64,000 nt of DNA from Proteobacteria bacterium 005FR1 (lineage in GTDB: Bacteria > Pseudomonadota > Gammaproteobacteria > Pseudomonadales > Cellvibrionaceae): positions 3,284,309 to 3,348,308 of the forward strand of contig WACF01000001.1 in assembly GCA_026192395.1 (NCBI GenBank), read 5' to 3'. Of this stretch, positions 25,243 through 34,858 are shown piece after piece. The notes beneath the pieces are model-generated. The model had not been told where the DNA came from. It did no database searches and saw nothing but the letters and a program-made list of their open reading frames with translations. Numbering within the stretch: position 1 is the first letter of the stretch; each line of letters starts with the position of its first letter. The translations under genes and the position numbers were made by a program.

Positions 25243-25421
25243 TTGGGCGAACACGAGGTTCGCCCCTACAGGCGAGTTTTTGAGTACTACCGTTCACCAT
25301 GCGGGGGCGGAAGGGCAGGCTCTCATACCACCGGGACGACACCGAATTGACACTCGACCTCTGCGTTTGCTTCCACTACCGCACGCTCCTGTAGGGACGA
25401 ACCTCGTGTTCGCCCAACCGC
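25242..25421. repeat. REPIN-like pair of GGGCGAAC palindromes
   Basis: A block of about 30 bases, GTTGGGCGAACACGAGGTTC then GYCCCTACAGG, is present at 25243-25273. It recurs inverted at 25389-25420, flanking about 115 bases. Each block contains its own hairpin, GGGCGAAC-ACGAG-GTTCGCCC (the second copy carries one mismatch). Two inverted REP units around a short spacer form a REPIN, a non-autonomous element moved by RAYT-type transposases; no such transposase is in the window. No gene lies in 25243-25498. Confidence 0.75.
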
Positions 25422-25498
25422 ACGTCCCGTTGGCCATCGCTTCTCGACGCTGCATCGGGGTTATAATCAGTCCCACCGCTTAAACGACGCCGAACCTG

Positions 25499-26182
25499 AT
25501 GCTCTTCATACTGATAACGGCTCTGCTTCTGCTGTTGATCTACGCACCCACACTCTGGGTGCGCTACAACATGCATCGCCACAGCAAAACCATCGACGAC
25601 ATGCCGGGCACTGGTGGTGAGCTGGCGAAGCACCTGATCGAGCGTTTCGGGATGGACGGCTTCGTTGTGGAGCAGACCGATCGCGGCGACCATTTCGATC
25701 CTTCGGCGAAAGCCGTGCGACTGAGCGCGGACAACTACAACGGCAAGTCGCTCACCGCCGTCGCGGTAGCCGCCCACGAGGTGGGTCATGCAATCCAGTG
25801 CTTCAAGGGGGAGAGCATCTTCGAGCTGCGGGGCAAGTACATTCCCATCGCGATGAAGTTCAAGCGCTGGGGCATTCTCCTGCTCGCTGCCGCGCCGGTC
25901 GCTGCGCTGGTGCTGAAGGCGCCTGCCGCAATATTTCTGCTGATCGCGGTGAGCCTGCTTTTTCAGTTGATAGGCACTCTGGCCTATCTGATTGTCCTGC
26001 CGGAAGAATGGGACGCGAGTTTCGGCAAAGCTTTACCGATTCTCATCGAAGGAAACTACATCCCCAGCACGCACATCGACTCTGTGCGACAAGTATTGAA
26101 AGCGGCGGCGCTGACTTACTTCGCCGGTGCGCTGGCGGACATGCTCAACCTCGGTCGCTGGCTGCTTCTGCTACGCCGATAG
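25499..26182 (+). CDS. YugP-type membrane zinc metallopeptidase
   Basis: A 227-residue inner-membrane protein of the Zn_peptidase_2 family (PF04298). An N-terminal helix (residues 1-20) is followed by a cytoplasmic domain with the zinc motif HEVGH at residues 93-97 in VAVAAHEVGHAIQ. Two or three further membrane segments lie in the second half (ILLLAAAPVAALVLKAPAAIFLLIAVSLLFQL and TYFAGALADML). The family is widely conserved in bacteria; its substrates are unknown, but an envelope quality-control role is suspected. The motif residues needed for catalysis are present. Confidence 0.92.
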   Translation: MLFILITALLLLLIYAPTLWVRYNMHRHSKTIDDMPGTGGELAKHLIERFGMDGFVVEQTDRGDHFDPSAKAVRLSADNYNGKSLTAVAVAAHEVGHAIQCFKGESIFELRGKYIPIAMKFKRWGILLLAAAPVAALVLKAPAAIFLLIAVSLLFQLIGTLAYLIVLPEEWDASFGKALPILIEGNYIPSTHIDSVRQVLKAAALTYFAGALADMLNLGRWLLLLRR

Positions 26183-26203
26183 CCTTCAAGGAGTGGATGG
26201 CGC

Positions 26204-26983
26204 TCACTCCTCGTAAATCATCTTCCGAGTCATCCCCCCATCAACAACGATGTTTTCCCCGGTAATAAAACCCGCCTTATCGCTCAGCAGGAAATGACAC
26301 AAACTCGCCACATCGGCCGGGTGCCCAACCCGCCCTGCCGGATGTTGCTTGTGGTCTGTTTCAGATAGTTGCGGCTCCTCGCGTTTGGCCGGCTTCTTGA
26401 AATCTTCCACCGCAATCCAGCCGGGGCTGATGCAGTTGACTCGCACTTTACCGGATAGGCTGATGGCCAGCGCGTGAGTCAATGCGACCAGACCACCCTT
26501 GGCGGCAGCGTAGGCTTCGGAATTGGGTTCGGACATCAATGCGCGGGTTGAGGCGATGTTAACGATTGCGCCCTGAGTCGCGGTCAGGTGGTCGGCGCTG
26601 TGCTTGGCGACCAGCAGTGGACCGGTCAGATCCACGTCGATCCATTTCTGCCAGTCGCTCAGCGCCAGTTGTTGCACGGGTCCCGAATAGGGCTTGGTGA
26701 TGCCGGCGTTGTTCACCACGCCGTCGATGCGGCCAAAGTGTTGTACGGCTTCTTCTACGCCCCGGCAAATGTCTTCTTCCTGCGCGACGTCGACCTTTGT
26801 GGTCAGAAGATCGCGGGGACCCTGCATTTCGCCATTGAGCGCCGCCAGGGCTTCGTCGTCAATGTCCCAGGCTGCGACCCGCCAGCCTGCCGCCAGTAGC
26901 TCTCGGGTAATCCCCAGACCAATGCCCTGTGCCCCGCCCGTAACGATGGCTACTCGGCTACCGGGTTTTTCTTTGGTATCCAC
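26204..26983 (-). CDS. SDR-family oxidoreductase
   Basis: Short-chain dehydrogenase, 259 residues. The GTG start at 26983 is chosen because AAAGGAG lies five bases upstream; the frame remains open to 27040, but those codons look unused. The NAD(P) motif is TGGAQGIG at residues 15-22, the NNAG motif is present, and the catalytic Ser-Tyr-Lys set is in NIASTRALMSEPNSEAYAAAKGG. The C-terminus FITGENIVVDGGMTRKM is typical. An Asp after the second strand (AWDIDD) suggests NAD preference. The substrate is unknown. It is convergent with the zinc peptidase gene and divergent from the gene at 27137. Confidence 0.92.
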   Translation of the reverse strand: MDTKEKPGSRVAIVTGGAQGIGLGITRELLAAGWRVAAWDIDDEALAALNGEMQGPRDLLTTKVDVAQEEDICRGVEEAVQHFGRIDGVVNNAGITKPYSGPVQQLALSDWQKWIDVDLTGPLLVAKHSADHLTATQGAIVNIASTRALMSEPNSEAYAAAKGGLVALTHALAISLSGKVRVNCISPGWIAVEDFKKPAKREEPQLSETDHKQHPAGRVGHPADVASLCHFLLSDKAGFITGENIVVDGGMTRKMIYEE

Positions 26984-27136
26984 GCGTACTCCTTTCATTC
27001 TGCTTTCGGTGGCCATGATATTCACGTCAGGGAAACCCATGCAAAACAGTCGCCTGCAACTTGCCGTGTCGCTTCCGATCGGTGAGATGCGGTAGAGTTG
27101 AGGCGTGAGTCGCGGTCTAGATCTGTGGGAAATATC

Positions 27137-27970
27137 ATGTGGCCTATTGTTCTAATCCTGTCCCTGTTTTTGCCGCTTCTTAGTTTGTCGCTATGGCGCA
27201 TCCGGGATTATCGCGCTGATCGCGAGAAGTGCAGGAGCCTGGCTTCGATCCAGCCTTCGAAGCCCGAGCTGTTCGACTCCTCGATGGTCGCGTCACTGCC
27301 GGAGCCTGCCAAGCGCTACTTCCTCTACACCATCGCGCCCGGAACGCCGCTTTATACCGCGGCCAATATCAGCATGGCGGGGCGCTTCGGGATGGGTGAC
27401 AAGCGCAATCCCAATTACTTGGAAATGACAGCCGAGCAGATTCTGGCGCTGCCTGACGGTTTTGTCTGGCAGATGCGCGCGCGGCGGGGTCTGATGATCG
27501 TCTCCGGCTCGGATAGTGAATGCTGGACGCGTTTCTGGTTGATGGGGCTGTTGCCCGTTGCGCACATGGGTGGTAATCCGGACCACGCGCGTTCGGCTTT
27601 CGGCCGCTATGTGGCCGAAGCCGTGTTCTGGACGCCGGCGGCCTTGCTGCCCGGTCCCGGTGTTTCGTGGGAACTGATGGACGAGAATCGCGCCCGTGTC
27701 ACTGTCACTCACCGCGGGTTTGCGCAAGCGATGGATGTGGTGGTGGCGCCGGACGGACAGCCGAGTGAGGTGCGCTTTCAACGCTGGAGTAATGCCAACC
27801 CGCAGAAGCATTTTCAGCTACAGCCATTTGGCGGCTATCTCTCCCAATTTGCATCTTTTTCCGGTTTTCGCCTGCCCACCCATGTGGAGGCGGGCAACAA
27901 TTTCGGCACAGAGGACTACTTTCCCTTCTTTGTAGTGGATGTCTTGCCGGTTGACTTTCCTCGCAGCTGA
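27137..27970 (+). CDS. DUF6544-like membrane-anchored protein
   Basis: A 277-residue protein with one N-terminal membrane helix (MWPIVLILSLFLPLLSLSLW) and a soluble domain. Conserved-looking stretches are LPEPAKRYFLYTIAPGTPL, RGLMIVSGSDSECWTRFWLMGLLPVA and WTPAALLPGPGVSWE. They match, as far as I can judge, the uncharacterised DUF6544 (earlier DUF6920) family. There is no enzyme motif. The start is the ATG before the helix; codons upstream to 27098 have no site for ribosome binding. It is transcribed rightwards, possibly with the Nramp-like gene 120 bases on. Confidence 0.75.
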   Translation: MWPIVLILSLFLPLLSLSLWRIRDYRADREKCRSLASIQPSKPELFDSSMVASLPEPAKRYFLYTIAPGTPLYTAANISMAGRFGMGDKRNPNYLEMTAEQILALPDGFVWQMRARRGLMIVSGSDSECWTRFWLMGLLPVAHMGGNPDHARSAFGRYVAEAVFWTPAALLPGPGVSWELMDENRARVTVTHRGFAQAMDVVVAPDGQPSEVRFQRWSNANPQKHFQLQPFGGYLSQFASFSGFRLPTHVEAGNNFGTEDYFPFFVVDVLPVDFPRS

Positions 27971-28093
27971 GCCACCGCGCGTGGCAGTGCCTCGCCAGCG
28001 GATCCTGCAGTTGGTAAATACCATCGCAACAGAACATTGCCGCCAACATCGTAGTCGGAATCCCTTGTAGTGTTTGAGCTGTCAGGGAGAACG

Positions 28094-29557
28094 ATGAAAA
28101 AGACGATGTTTCGCGAGCGTGTTCCTGCGCCACCCGAGGGGAAGAAGCGCTGGAGCTGGTACGGTCCGGGGCTGTTGTGGATGCTGTCGGCGGTGGGTAC
28201 AGGGTCGGTGCTGTTTACGCCGCGCGTGGCGTCGGTGTACCGCTACGAGCTGTTCTGGCTGTTGTTGCTGGTGGTGTTTTTCATGTGGGTGATGATTCGG
28301 GAGATGGCGCGATTTTCCATCGTTTCCGGTCGCACCATGCTGGAGGGTATGCACCATCTACCCGGACCGCGCAATTGGGCGGTGTGGCTGGTGTTCGTGC
28401 CGCAACTGTTCGCGGCGGCGGTGGGCATTGCCGGGCTGGCATCGGTGGTGGGCAGCGCGCTGGCTTCATTCGCGCCGGGCGATAACAGCATCTACGGCAT
28501 TGCGATCATTGTTGCCTGTACGCTGTTTGTCAGTTCCGGTTACTACCTGACCATCGAGCGCCTGAGTCGGGCAATGGCACTGCTGCTGATGTTGGCAGCG
28601 ATCGCGGCTGCGGTAGCTGTGTTTCCGAATGCCGGGCCGGTGTTGAAGGGCTTGATGCCGAGTTGGCCGAGTCAGCCTGATTACTACGTCGTTCTGCCAT
28701 GGGTAGGCACCATTCTCGCCGGCTCCATGGGCATCGTCTGGTTTGGTTACTGGACGGCCACGCGCGGCTTCGGGGGCGGGCTGGTGAGCCAGGAAAAAGA
28801 GGAAGAGCACCCTGCGCAAGAGCGCGGTGCGCAGCAAGCCGAAGACAAACGCCCTCATCAGGACCCAGAGGAGAGGGCCGCGCGCGTTCGCAGCTGGGTG
28901 CGCATCATGACGGGCGCCGCCAGCCTGGGTGTACTGGGCGGTCTGGTGGTCATCGCGTCCTTTCTGATTCTCGGTGCAGAGTTGCTCGCACCCAAGGACT
29001 TGCTGCCGGAAGGGACGGATGTGGCGGTGGATCTTGCCAATCTGTTTTCCGAAGTGTGGGGCACGGCCGGCGAGTATTTGTTGCTGGCGGCCATCGTTGT
29101 GGCGATCGGCGGCAGTGTGCTGGCGAACCAGGATGGCTGGGGCCGCAGCTTTGCCGATATGACCTTGATTTTCCTGCGCGAGAAGGGCGATACACAATCC
29201 GGGATCATGGGAAGAGGCTTCGCATGGCTGAATGAAAAAACCAGTTCCGGTATTGGCAAACGCCGTTTCTTGAAGCGGTTTTATGTCCTGACCATCACGG
29301 GGATCATCCCGGTGGGAATTCTGTTGGTGTTCAAGGACCCGGTGAAGGTCATGTCCGTGTCCGGCATCATTGCAGCACTGCACACGCCCTTCATTGTTTT
29401 CGCTGCGCTCTTCGTCAATCGGCGCCTGCTGCCGGATGGCTTGCGACCGGGTTTGTTTTTCACTACTGCGATGACGCTGGCCGGGTTGTTCTACCTGGGT
29501 TTCGCCGGGATCTATATTCTCGACCTATTAGGCGTGGTCGGGCAGCAACAGCAGTAA
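28094..29557 (+). CDS. Nramp-like membrane transporter lacking canonical metal motifs
   Basis: A 487-residue polytopic protein with about eleven hydrophobic segments. The first reads GPGLLWMLSAVGTGSV, aligned with the first Nramp/SLC11 helix but without the metal-binding DPGN. The sixth-helix region reads GGSVLANQDGWGRSF, without the MPH motif. Between them lies a highly charged loop (EKEEEHPAQERGAQQAEDKR) around residues 237-275. It is therefore a distant Nramp relative, perhaps with a different substrate such as magnesium or an organic solute. The ATG at 28094 has AGGGAGA upstream. It is convergent with the DRE-TIM gene. Confidence 0.75.
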   Translation: MKKTMFRERVPAPPEGKKRWSWYGPGLLWMLSAVGTGSVLFTPRVASVYRYELFWLLLLVVFFMWVMIREMARFSIVSGRTMLEGMHHLPGPRNWAVWLVFVPQLFAAAVGIAGLASVVGSALASFAPGDNSIYGIAIIVACTLFVSSGYYLTIERLSRAMALLLMLAAIAAAVAVFPNAGPVLKGLMPSWPSQPDYYVVLPWVGTILAGSMGIVWFGYWTATRGFGGGLVSQEKEEEHPAQERGAQQAEDKRPHQDPEERAARVRSWVRIMTGAASLGVLGGLVVIASFLILGAELLAPKDLLPEGTDVAVDLANLFSEVWGTAGEYLLLAAIVVAIGGSVLANQDGWGRSFADMTLIFLREKGDTQSGIMGRGFAWLNEKTSSGIGKRRFLKRFYVLTITGIIPVGILLVFKDPVKVMSVSGIIAALHTPFIVFAALFVNRRLLPDGLRPGLFFTTAMTLAGLFYLGFAGIYILDLLGVVGQQQQ

Positions 29558-29565
29558 ACGGCAAT

Positions 29566-30858
29566 TCAATCACCGCCAGCGCGTTTGTAAAGCCTTAGCA
29601 ATTCAATCGGGTCGTCATAAATGATTCGCTTGCCGGCGCGCAGGTCGCGGCGCATCAGTCGCACCATTTGCTGCAGCACGTCCTCTGCGAAGGTGTCGAC
29701 CGGTTTTCCGGTCACTTCGGCCAGACGGCCGGCGATTACCGCTGGATCGCTGACCACGGGGCAGATCCGATAGCCGTAGTGCCCGCCGATGGCTTCGGGC
29801 ACCAGGTCCTGAGCGCGATCGGGGATCTGGCGGAAAAAGCTCAGCGGCAGTCGATAGGCATTGTGCCCAAGAATGGGCAGATCATCCGGAACTGCCTGCT
29901 CCTCGTCTTCGATCTGCAGGCCTGTGGCCAATGGCAATAGCTGGTCCAGCTGGTAGTCCTGCATGTTTGTATTGCCAACCCGCACCAGGTTGGCGATCAG
30001 TTCGCCGAGCGATGCGTGGCCTATGATCGCCGCCCGCTTCGGCAGTCCGCCCCAGACCCCATCGGCGCCGTTCAGCAGCGCTTCAATAACCGAGGCGTTT
30101 TCGAATCCGCCGCCCGAGTGCATGTGAACCAGGATTTTCATGGGGGGAGGCAGAAAGCTTCTTGCCGCTGCCACGAACGCGCCCACCTGAAAGGGGAAAT
30201 AGGTTCCCCTGTCGTCTTCCATGCTGAGCCCTTCGATGGGCTGTCCCGCCAGCAGAGTCAAAATCTCGAAAGTGCCTTCGGGGTTTTCCGCAAAGGCGTC
30301 GCAGCCATCGACCACATTGATCAGAATCCGCGGCTGGGCGCCGTGATCGCCGCGAATGTTTTCGTGCAGCCATTGAATGCTAGCGGGAAGGCTGCGTTTG
30401 AGAGTTTCCAGGTCGTACTGCCCGGCCATGCCGTGCTTGCTCAGATAGATTTCATGCAGCGTGTTGGGGACTTCGTAGGATTTGAGCTTGAGCATGGACG
30501 GCGAAGGCGTGAACGTGCCGCTTTCATCGGCAATACCGATATCGGTGAAGGCAAAGCAGCCGGTGGTGTCGATCTTGTTGTCCCGCAGGTGGATCATGAA
30601 ATCATCGTCCACTTCCAACTCGTCGGGCATGGAGTAGTCCAGTGTGCCCAGCAGGATGTTGTCGAAGCCGAACTCGCGAACTTTGGGGAAAATGGCGAGC
30701 TTGTCTTCAAGCGTTTGCCCGACGCGAGCGCCGACGGGGTTTTCCCGCAGGGACAGATCGATCAGAAAGGGTTTGATCGCGCGAAGTTGGTTGATTTTCT
30801 CCTGCGCATCGGCGAGGAACTTGTGGCCAGTGGCTGCGGCATCTTGTGGGGATGACAT
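29566..30858 (-). CDS. DRE-TIM-type (HMGL-like) TIM-barrel enzyme
   Basis: A 430-residue soluble enzyme. DLSLRENPVGARVGQTL near residue 34 corresponds to the D-x-T-L-R-D/E metal and substrate motif of HMG-CoA lyase, isopropylmalate synthase and pyruvate carboxylase domains. LVHMHSGGGFENASVIEALLNGADGVWGGL near 240-270 carries the paired histidines that bind the divalent metal. The last 100 residues form an additional helical part. Members catalyse aldol-type C-C bond cleavage or formation on oxo acids. The substrate is unknown and the gene stands alone, so I give no symbol. Confidence 0.82.
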   Translation of the reverse strand: MSSPQDAAATGHKFLADAQEKINQLRAIKPFLIDLSLRENPVGARVGQTLEDKLAIFPKVREFGFDNILLGTLDYSMPDELEVDDDFMIHLRDNKIDTTGCFAFTDIGIADESGTFTPSPSMLKLKSYEVPNTLHEIYLSKHGMAGQYDLETLKRSLPASIQWLHENIRGDHGAQPRILINVVDGCDAFAENPEGTFEILTLLAGQPIEGLSMEDDRGTYFPFQVGAFVAAARSFLPPPMKILVHMHSGGGFENASVIEALLNGADGVWGGLPKRAAIIGHASLGELIANLVRVGNTNMQDYQLDQLLPLATGLQIEDEEQAVPDDLPILGHNAYRLPLSFFRQIPDRAQDLVPEAIGGHYGYRICPVVSDPAVIAGRLAEVTGKPVDTFAEDVLQQMVRLMRRDLRAGKRIIYDDPIELLRLYKRAGGD

Positions 30859-30965
30859 GGAGCTTCCTTGTTGTTGTTATTGGAGTACGTAGGTTCGTTA
30901 GTTGCAAAATCCTCCCAGATTATCGTGGTGTGCACAAGTTCATGAGGGGCTCGAGAGTTGAGAAG

Positions 30966-31005
30966 GGAAGTCGGGTTTCGGCCTGTGGCCTGACCCGACC
31001 TGCGA
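30966..31005. other. Hairpin downstream of the DUF1059 gene
   Basis: GTCGGGT and ACCCGAC at about 30972-31000 enclose an inner GGCC-TGT-GGCC stem. It lies just after the leftward DUF1059 gene stop, but no T run follows, so it is only a possible terminator. Confidence 0.35.
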
Positions 31006-31022
31006 GCTGATGACAACCGGCT

Positions 31023-31217
31023 CTATGCCGGCGGTGCGCCTTCGTGAACATGCCTGCGCAGCTCCTGGCGGAGCTCGGGGCTGTCCTGTCCCTCGTGCAC
31101 GGTCACCACATGCTGAACCGCCGCCTCCATCAGCTCGTCGTCGCTGTCAGCTGCGATCGTGATCGTGCAGTTCGCCTGGCTCGGCGTTTCCCGGCAATCG
31201 ATGTATTTCCTGCTCAT
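31023..31217 (-). CDS. DUF1059 family small protein
   Basis: A 64-residue protein starting MSRKYIDCRETPSQANCTIT, which matches the DUF1059 (PF06348) family almost throughout, including AAVQHVVTVHEGQDSPELRQELR. The start at 31217 has AAGGGAG seven bases upstream; an ATG two codons earlier abuts the site. Two cysteines and two histidines are conserved in the family and might bind metal; function unknown. Divergent from the GST gene. Confidence 0.9.
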   Translation of the reverse strand: MSRKYIDCRETPSQANCTITIAADSDDELMEAAVQHVVTVHEGQDSPELRQELRRHVHEGAPPA

Positions 31218-31397
31218 GCTCATCTCCCTTCTTTGTCTACTCGCCACTCCGTCAAGCCGACCATGACGATCCGCTCGGCTTTGTTGAAGCAAGGCATATT
31301 CCAACGGAATAGCAGGCCGCATCAATGGCAGGACCAGGACTCCTGGCATATCATATCTAGCACGTCAGAACCAGAAAACCAACCCGGACCCAAGCTT

Positions 31398-32126
31398 ATG
31401 GCGCTCGTACTCTATCAATTTCCGATTTCTCACTTTTGCGAAAAGGTGCGCTGGGCTCTGGACTACAAGGGACTGGAATACAGGACTAAAAATCTGTTGC
31501 CAGGTCTTCATGTGAAAACCATCAAAAAGCTGGCGAAGGATTCTTCGGTACCGGTTATTGAACACGACGGCAGGATTGTCCAGGGCGCAGGGAAAATCAT
31601 CAGCTATCTGGACGAGCAGTTCCCCGACAAAAAACTCACCCCGGTGAATCCGGGCGAGCGCCAGGCTGCTCAGGAGTGGGAGCGTTATCTGGACGTGGAG
31701 GTCGGTATACACCTGCGGCGCTACATGTATCAGGTCCTGCTGCAGCACCCGAGCCTGGTGACGGGCTTCTTTGCGACCGGCGGGCCTTTCTGGGCGAAGC
31801 CATTTCTGCGGCTTGTTTTTCCGCAATTATCGAAGCGCATGCGCCATCTCATGGATATCAACAAAGCCTCAGCGGCCCAATCGAAGAAGCGGATGGAAGC
31901 GGCGCTAAAACGCATCGATGACACCCTGAGCAAGCAGCGCTACCTGGTGGGCGACCGCTTCAGTCGCGCCGACCTGACAGCCGGCGCGCTATTGGCGCCC
32001 CTGTTCATGCCACCCCAGTACGGCCTGCGCTGGCCGGAACAACTGCCGGAGCCGCTCCGGTCCGAAGTGGCGGCCCTGGACGATCAGCTGAAAAAGGTCA
32101 AAGAGATCTACCAAAAGCATCGCTGA
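31398..32126 (+). CDS. Glutathione S-transferase family protein
   Basis: A 242-residue protein with the thioredoxin-like N-terminal domain of GSTs. It opens MALVLYQFPISHFCEKVRWAL, where Ser-x-Phe-Cys occupies the active-site position, followed by VPVIEHDGRIVQGAGKIISYLDEQFP (cis-proline and the glutathione-binding region). The C-terminal helical domain has RYLVGDRFSRADLTAGALLAPL. It would act in the cytoplasm on electrophiles with glutathione. The ATG at 31398 places the conserved first strand at the N-terminus. Confidence 0.9.
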   Translation: MALVLYQFPISHFCEKVRWALDYKGLEYRTKNLLPGLHVKTIKKLAKDSSVPVIEHDGRIVQGAGKIISYLDEQFPDKKLTPVNPGERQAAQEWERYLDVEVGIHLRRYMYQVLLQHPSLVTGFFATGGPFWAKPFLRLVFPQLSKRMRHLMDINKASAAQSKKRMEAALKRIDDTLSKQRYLVGDRFSRADLTAGALLAPLFMPPQYGLRWPEQLPEPLRSEVAALDDQLKKVKEIYQKHR

Positions 32127-32250
32127 GACGGCTTCAGCCGTTCACGGGGCAGCCGTGCAGTGATCTCAGGAGCGTGGTATCGTCGGCGCCCCATGCAACT
32201 CACCTGCGGTTTTCGCATCCAATGGCACCCGTGGAAAATGGAACAGAGCA

Positions 32251-32775
32251 ATGAGTCACGAAAACCTCATTCCGACCCTCGAGGTCCCGCTTGAGCGCGA
32301 CCTATTCCTCCGCCAGCTCATTCGCGAGCTTTCTGGCACTCTGCAGGACGTCGTGGGCCTTGAAGAGGCGTCCGGTTTCGTCAGTGTGGTGGGCCAGCGA
32401 GTGGGCGAACACATCAACGACAGCTACCGATCAGCGCTGCAAGTGGACTCGCTGTCGCGGGAGCAGGTGAGCGATGTGCTGGTGGACCTCAAGCGGCGCA
32501 TCCTCGGCGATTTCTACATCATCGAGGAAGACAGCGAAAAAATCGTGCTCGGCAATCGGCGTTGCCCCTTCGAGGACAAGGTCTCCGGCCGTCCTTCGAT
32601 GTGCATGATGACCTCCAACGTCTTCGGCGTGATCGCGGCGGAAAACCTCGGCTATTCCAAGGTCGCTCTGGAAGAAACCATTGCGCGCGGCGACCCGGGT
32701 TGCAGGGTAGTGGTTTACCTGCGGCCCACCGCAGAAGCCGAAGCGGCTGAAGGGCGTGAGTATTACAAAGCATAG
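32251..32775 (+). CDS. Methanogen output domain 1 (MetOD1) protein
   Basis: A 174-residue soluble protein. The central and C-terminal part, [58 protein letters not shown], matches the MetOD1 domain. This domain is found in signal-transduction proteins, usually as the output of sensor kinases or regulators. Three cysteines (105, 118 and 151) could bind a metal or sense redox state. The 3' end overlaps the start of the histidine kinase gene by 20 bases, so the two are translationally coupled and probably act in one pathway. Confidence 0.8.
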   Translation: MSHENLIPTLEVPLERDLFLRQLIRELSGTLQDVVGLEEASGFVSVVGQRVGEHINDSYRSALQVDSLSREQVSDVLVDLKRRILGDFYIIEEDSEKIVLGNRRCPFEDKVSGRPSMCMMTSNVFGVIAAENLGYSKVALEETIARGDPGCRVVVYLRPTAEAEAAEGREYYKA

Positions 32776-34768
32776 CGATGTTCATTTGAATCCACTCATG
32801 CCGATAGACGATTACAAGCGAATCATCGCGCTGCTACCCGAGGCGACTCTGATCGTTTCCGGCAGCGGGATGTTGCTTGCGGTCAATGGTCCGGCGCTGA
32901 AGCTGCTGGACTTGAACAAGGGGCAGGTCGCGGGATCACTGCTAGACCTTGTCGAAGAAGTGCTCCGTGAAGAAACTCTCGCCTACCTTCAGCGTTGCGC
33001 CCGAAGCAAACAGGCACTCGTCGGCGCATTTCGGCTTGCCACGAACGCGGGTATCCAGGCGCTAACGGCCAAGGGGGCAGTGCTCGATCCTCGCACCGAA
33101 GGGCGGGAGGCGAGCGTGCTGCTGCGCCTGTTTACACGGGACGAAGCCAACGCACGCTTCCAGTCGCTGAAAGACCAGATCGATCAGCTCAATATGGAAG
33201 TCGCCAGACGACGCCGAGCCGAATACGAGCATCGCGAACAGACACGCTGGTTGGAAGTGACCTTGTCCAGCATTGGTGATGCGGTGATTACCGTCGACGC
33301 GCAGAACCGGGTCAGCTTTATGAATCCGGTAGCGGAGGTGATGACAGGCTGGACTCAGGACGAAGCGCTTGGCGAGTCGTTGGAAAGAGTTTTTGTTATC
33401 GTTAACGAATATACGGGAGAGCCGGTCCCCAACCCATCCGAACGGGCGCTGCGCGAGCGGACCATCGTCGAGCTGGCCAACCACACCGTGCTGATCGACA
33501 AAGCGGGCGGCCGCGTTGCGATTGAAGACACGGCCGCTCCCATCATCCTGGAGGACGAAATCAGGGGAGCCATTCTGGTTTTCCATGATGTGTCCGATCG
33601 GCGCGTTCTCGAAAGACAGCTGATGGAGCGAGCCGAGCACCTGGAACTCGCCAACCGGCGCAAGAATGAATTCCTCGCAATGCTCGCCCACGAACTGCGC
33701 AGCCCCCTGGCGCCGATCAGCAATGCGGTGGAGATCATGCGCATGCAGTCGGATCAGCTGCTCACCTTTGCGGGACCGCAAAAAGTCATTGCGCGGCAGG
33801 TGCAGCATTTGAAGAGGCTGGTGGACGACATGCTCGACGTTTCCCGCATCACCCGCGGGAAAATGAACATCGTGCACGAAGATAGCGACTTCGCGGCTCT
33901 GGCCGGCCTCAGCTGCTCTGACTTCCGCGCGCAATTCGAACGCGCCGGGATTCGCTTCGACGTCGCAATTCCCGCAAACGCGATCGCTATTCAGGCGGAC
34001 CCAGACCGCATCACACAGGTCCTGCACAACCTCTTGTCCAATGCGCTCAAATTCACCCCAACTGGAGGCGCAGTGAGCGTGTCAGTGGCGGTTGAGGGGC
34101 AATTTGCCGTGCTGCACGTGGCAGATACCGGTAGCGGAATTGAAGAAGCCGAGTTGCCGGATTTGTTCGATCCCTTCACGCAGGCCGCGCAAACTCTTGA
34201 CCGCAGTACCGGTGGTTTGGGTCTCGGCTTGTCGCTGGTCAAAGGGATTGTGGGATTACACGGTGGCCGCGTCAGCGCGCGCAGTGAAGGCGCAGGCAAG
34301 GGCAGCACCTTTACGGTCTGGCTTCCCCTCGCCGAGCGCGCAACGCAGACAGCTCCTGCCAGTGCAACCGGGTCCGGCAAATCCCCCGGCTCGAGCGAAA
34401 CTGCGCACCGCGTGCTGCTTATCGAAGATGAAAAAGATACCGCCGCTACCATGCAGCAGTTGCTGGACCTGCTCGGCCACGAAGTTCACCTGGCGCACAC
34501 CGGACCGGAGGGGCTCAAGAAGGCCATGGCGATCGCGCCTACACTCATCATCTGCGACATCGGTCTGCCGGGATTGGATGGTTTTGCCGTAGCCCAGCGG
34601 CTTCGTCAGAGTGCAACTACCGAATCGACGCCGCTGGTGGCGCTTACCGGTTATGGTGACGGCGATGTCATCCAGCGTGCCCGCGATGCCGGTTTCGATC
34701 ACCATGTCACCAAGCCGGCCAGCCTGGAAGACATCAGACAGCTGCTTACCGTCAAGCGGCGCCGCTGA
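32756..34768 (+). CDS. Hybrid sensor histidine kinase with PAS and receiver domains
   Basis: A 670-residue cytoplasmic kinase. A PAS-like domain is at residues 15-130, a coiled linker ([19 protein letters not shown]) follows, then a second PAS domain ([23 protein letters not shown]) to about 280. The HisKA segment [14 protein letters not shown] has phospho-acceptor His312. The ATPase has [19 protein letters not shown] and [14 protein letters not shown]. The receiver at the C-terminus has phospho-acceptor Asp601 in [12 protein letters not shown] and Lys in HHVTKPA. There is no membrane segment. The GTG at 32756 overlaps the MetOD1 gene; an ATG at 32798 is an alternative. No separate response regulator is nearby. 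Confidence 0.93.
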   Translation: MSITKHSDVHLNPLMPIDDYKRIIALLPEATLIVSGSGMLLAVNGPALKLLDLNKGQVAGSLLDLVEEVLREETLAYLQRCARSKQALVGAFRLATNAGIQALTAKGAVLDPRTEGREASVLLRLFTRDEANARFQSLKDQIDQLNMEVARRRRAEYEHREQTRWLEVTLSSIGDAVITVDAQNRVSFMNPVAEVMTGWTQDEALGESLERVFVIVNEYTGEPVPNPSERALRERTIVELANHTVLIDKAGGRVAIEDTAAPIILEDEIRGAILVFHDVSDRRVLERQLMERAEHLELANRRKNEFLAMLAHELRSPLAPISNAVEIMRMQSDQLLTFAGPQKVIARQVQHLKRLVDDMLDVSRITRGKMNIVHEDSDFAALAGLSCSDFRAQFERAGIRFDVAIPANAIAIQADPDRITQVLHNLLSNALKFTPTGGAVSVSVAVEGQFAVLHVADTGSGIEEAELPDLFDPFTQAAQTLDRSTGGLGLGLSLVKGIVGLHGGRVSARSEGAGKGSTFTVWLPLAERATQTAPASATGSGKSPGSSETAHRVLLIEDEKDTAATMQQLLDLLGHEVHLAHTGPEGLKKAMAIAPTLIICDIGLPGLDGFAVAQRLRQSATTESTPLVALTGYGDGDVIQRARDAGFDHHVTKPASLEDIRQLLTVKRRR

Positions 34769-34804
34769 TTCCTCCGCTGGTCCGAGTCAGCCAACTTTTC
34801 AGTT

Positions 34805-34850
34805 CAGAAGCCAGCTAACTTTTCAGATAGCTGGCCCGAACCGGCTTCTG
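34805..34850. terminator. Hairpin between convergent kinase and rdgC genes
   Basis: CAGAAGCC at 34805-34812 can pair with GGCTTCTG at 34843-34850; an alternative inner stem is CCAGCTA/TAGCTGG at 34811-34834. Both lie between two convergent stops but without a T run. A short direct repeat, AACTTTTCAG, occurs at 34793 and 34817. Confidence 0.3.
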
Positions 34851-34858
34851 GACAGGGA

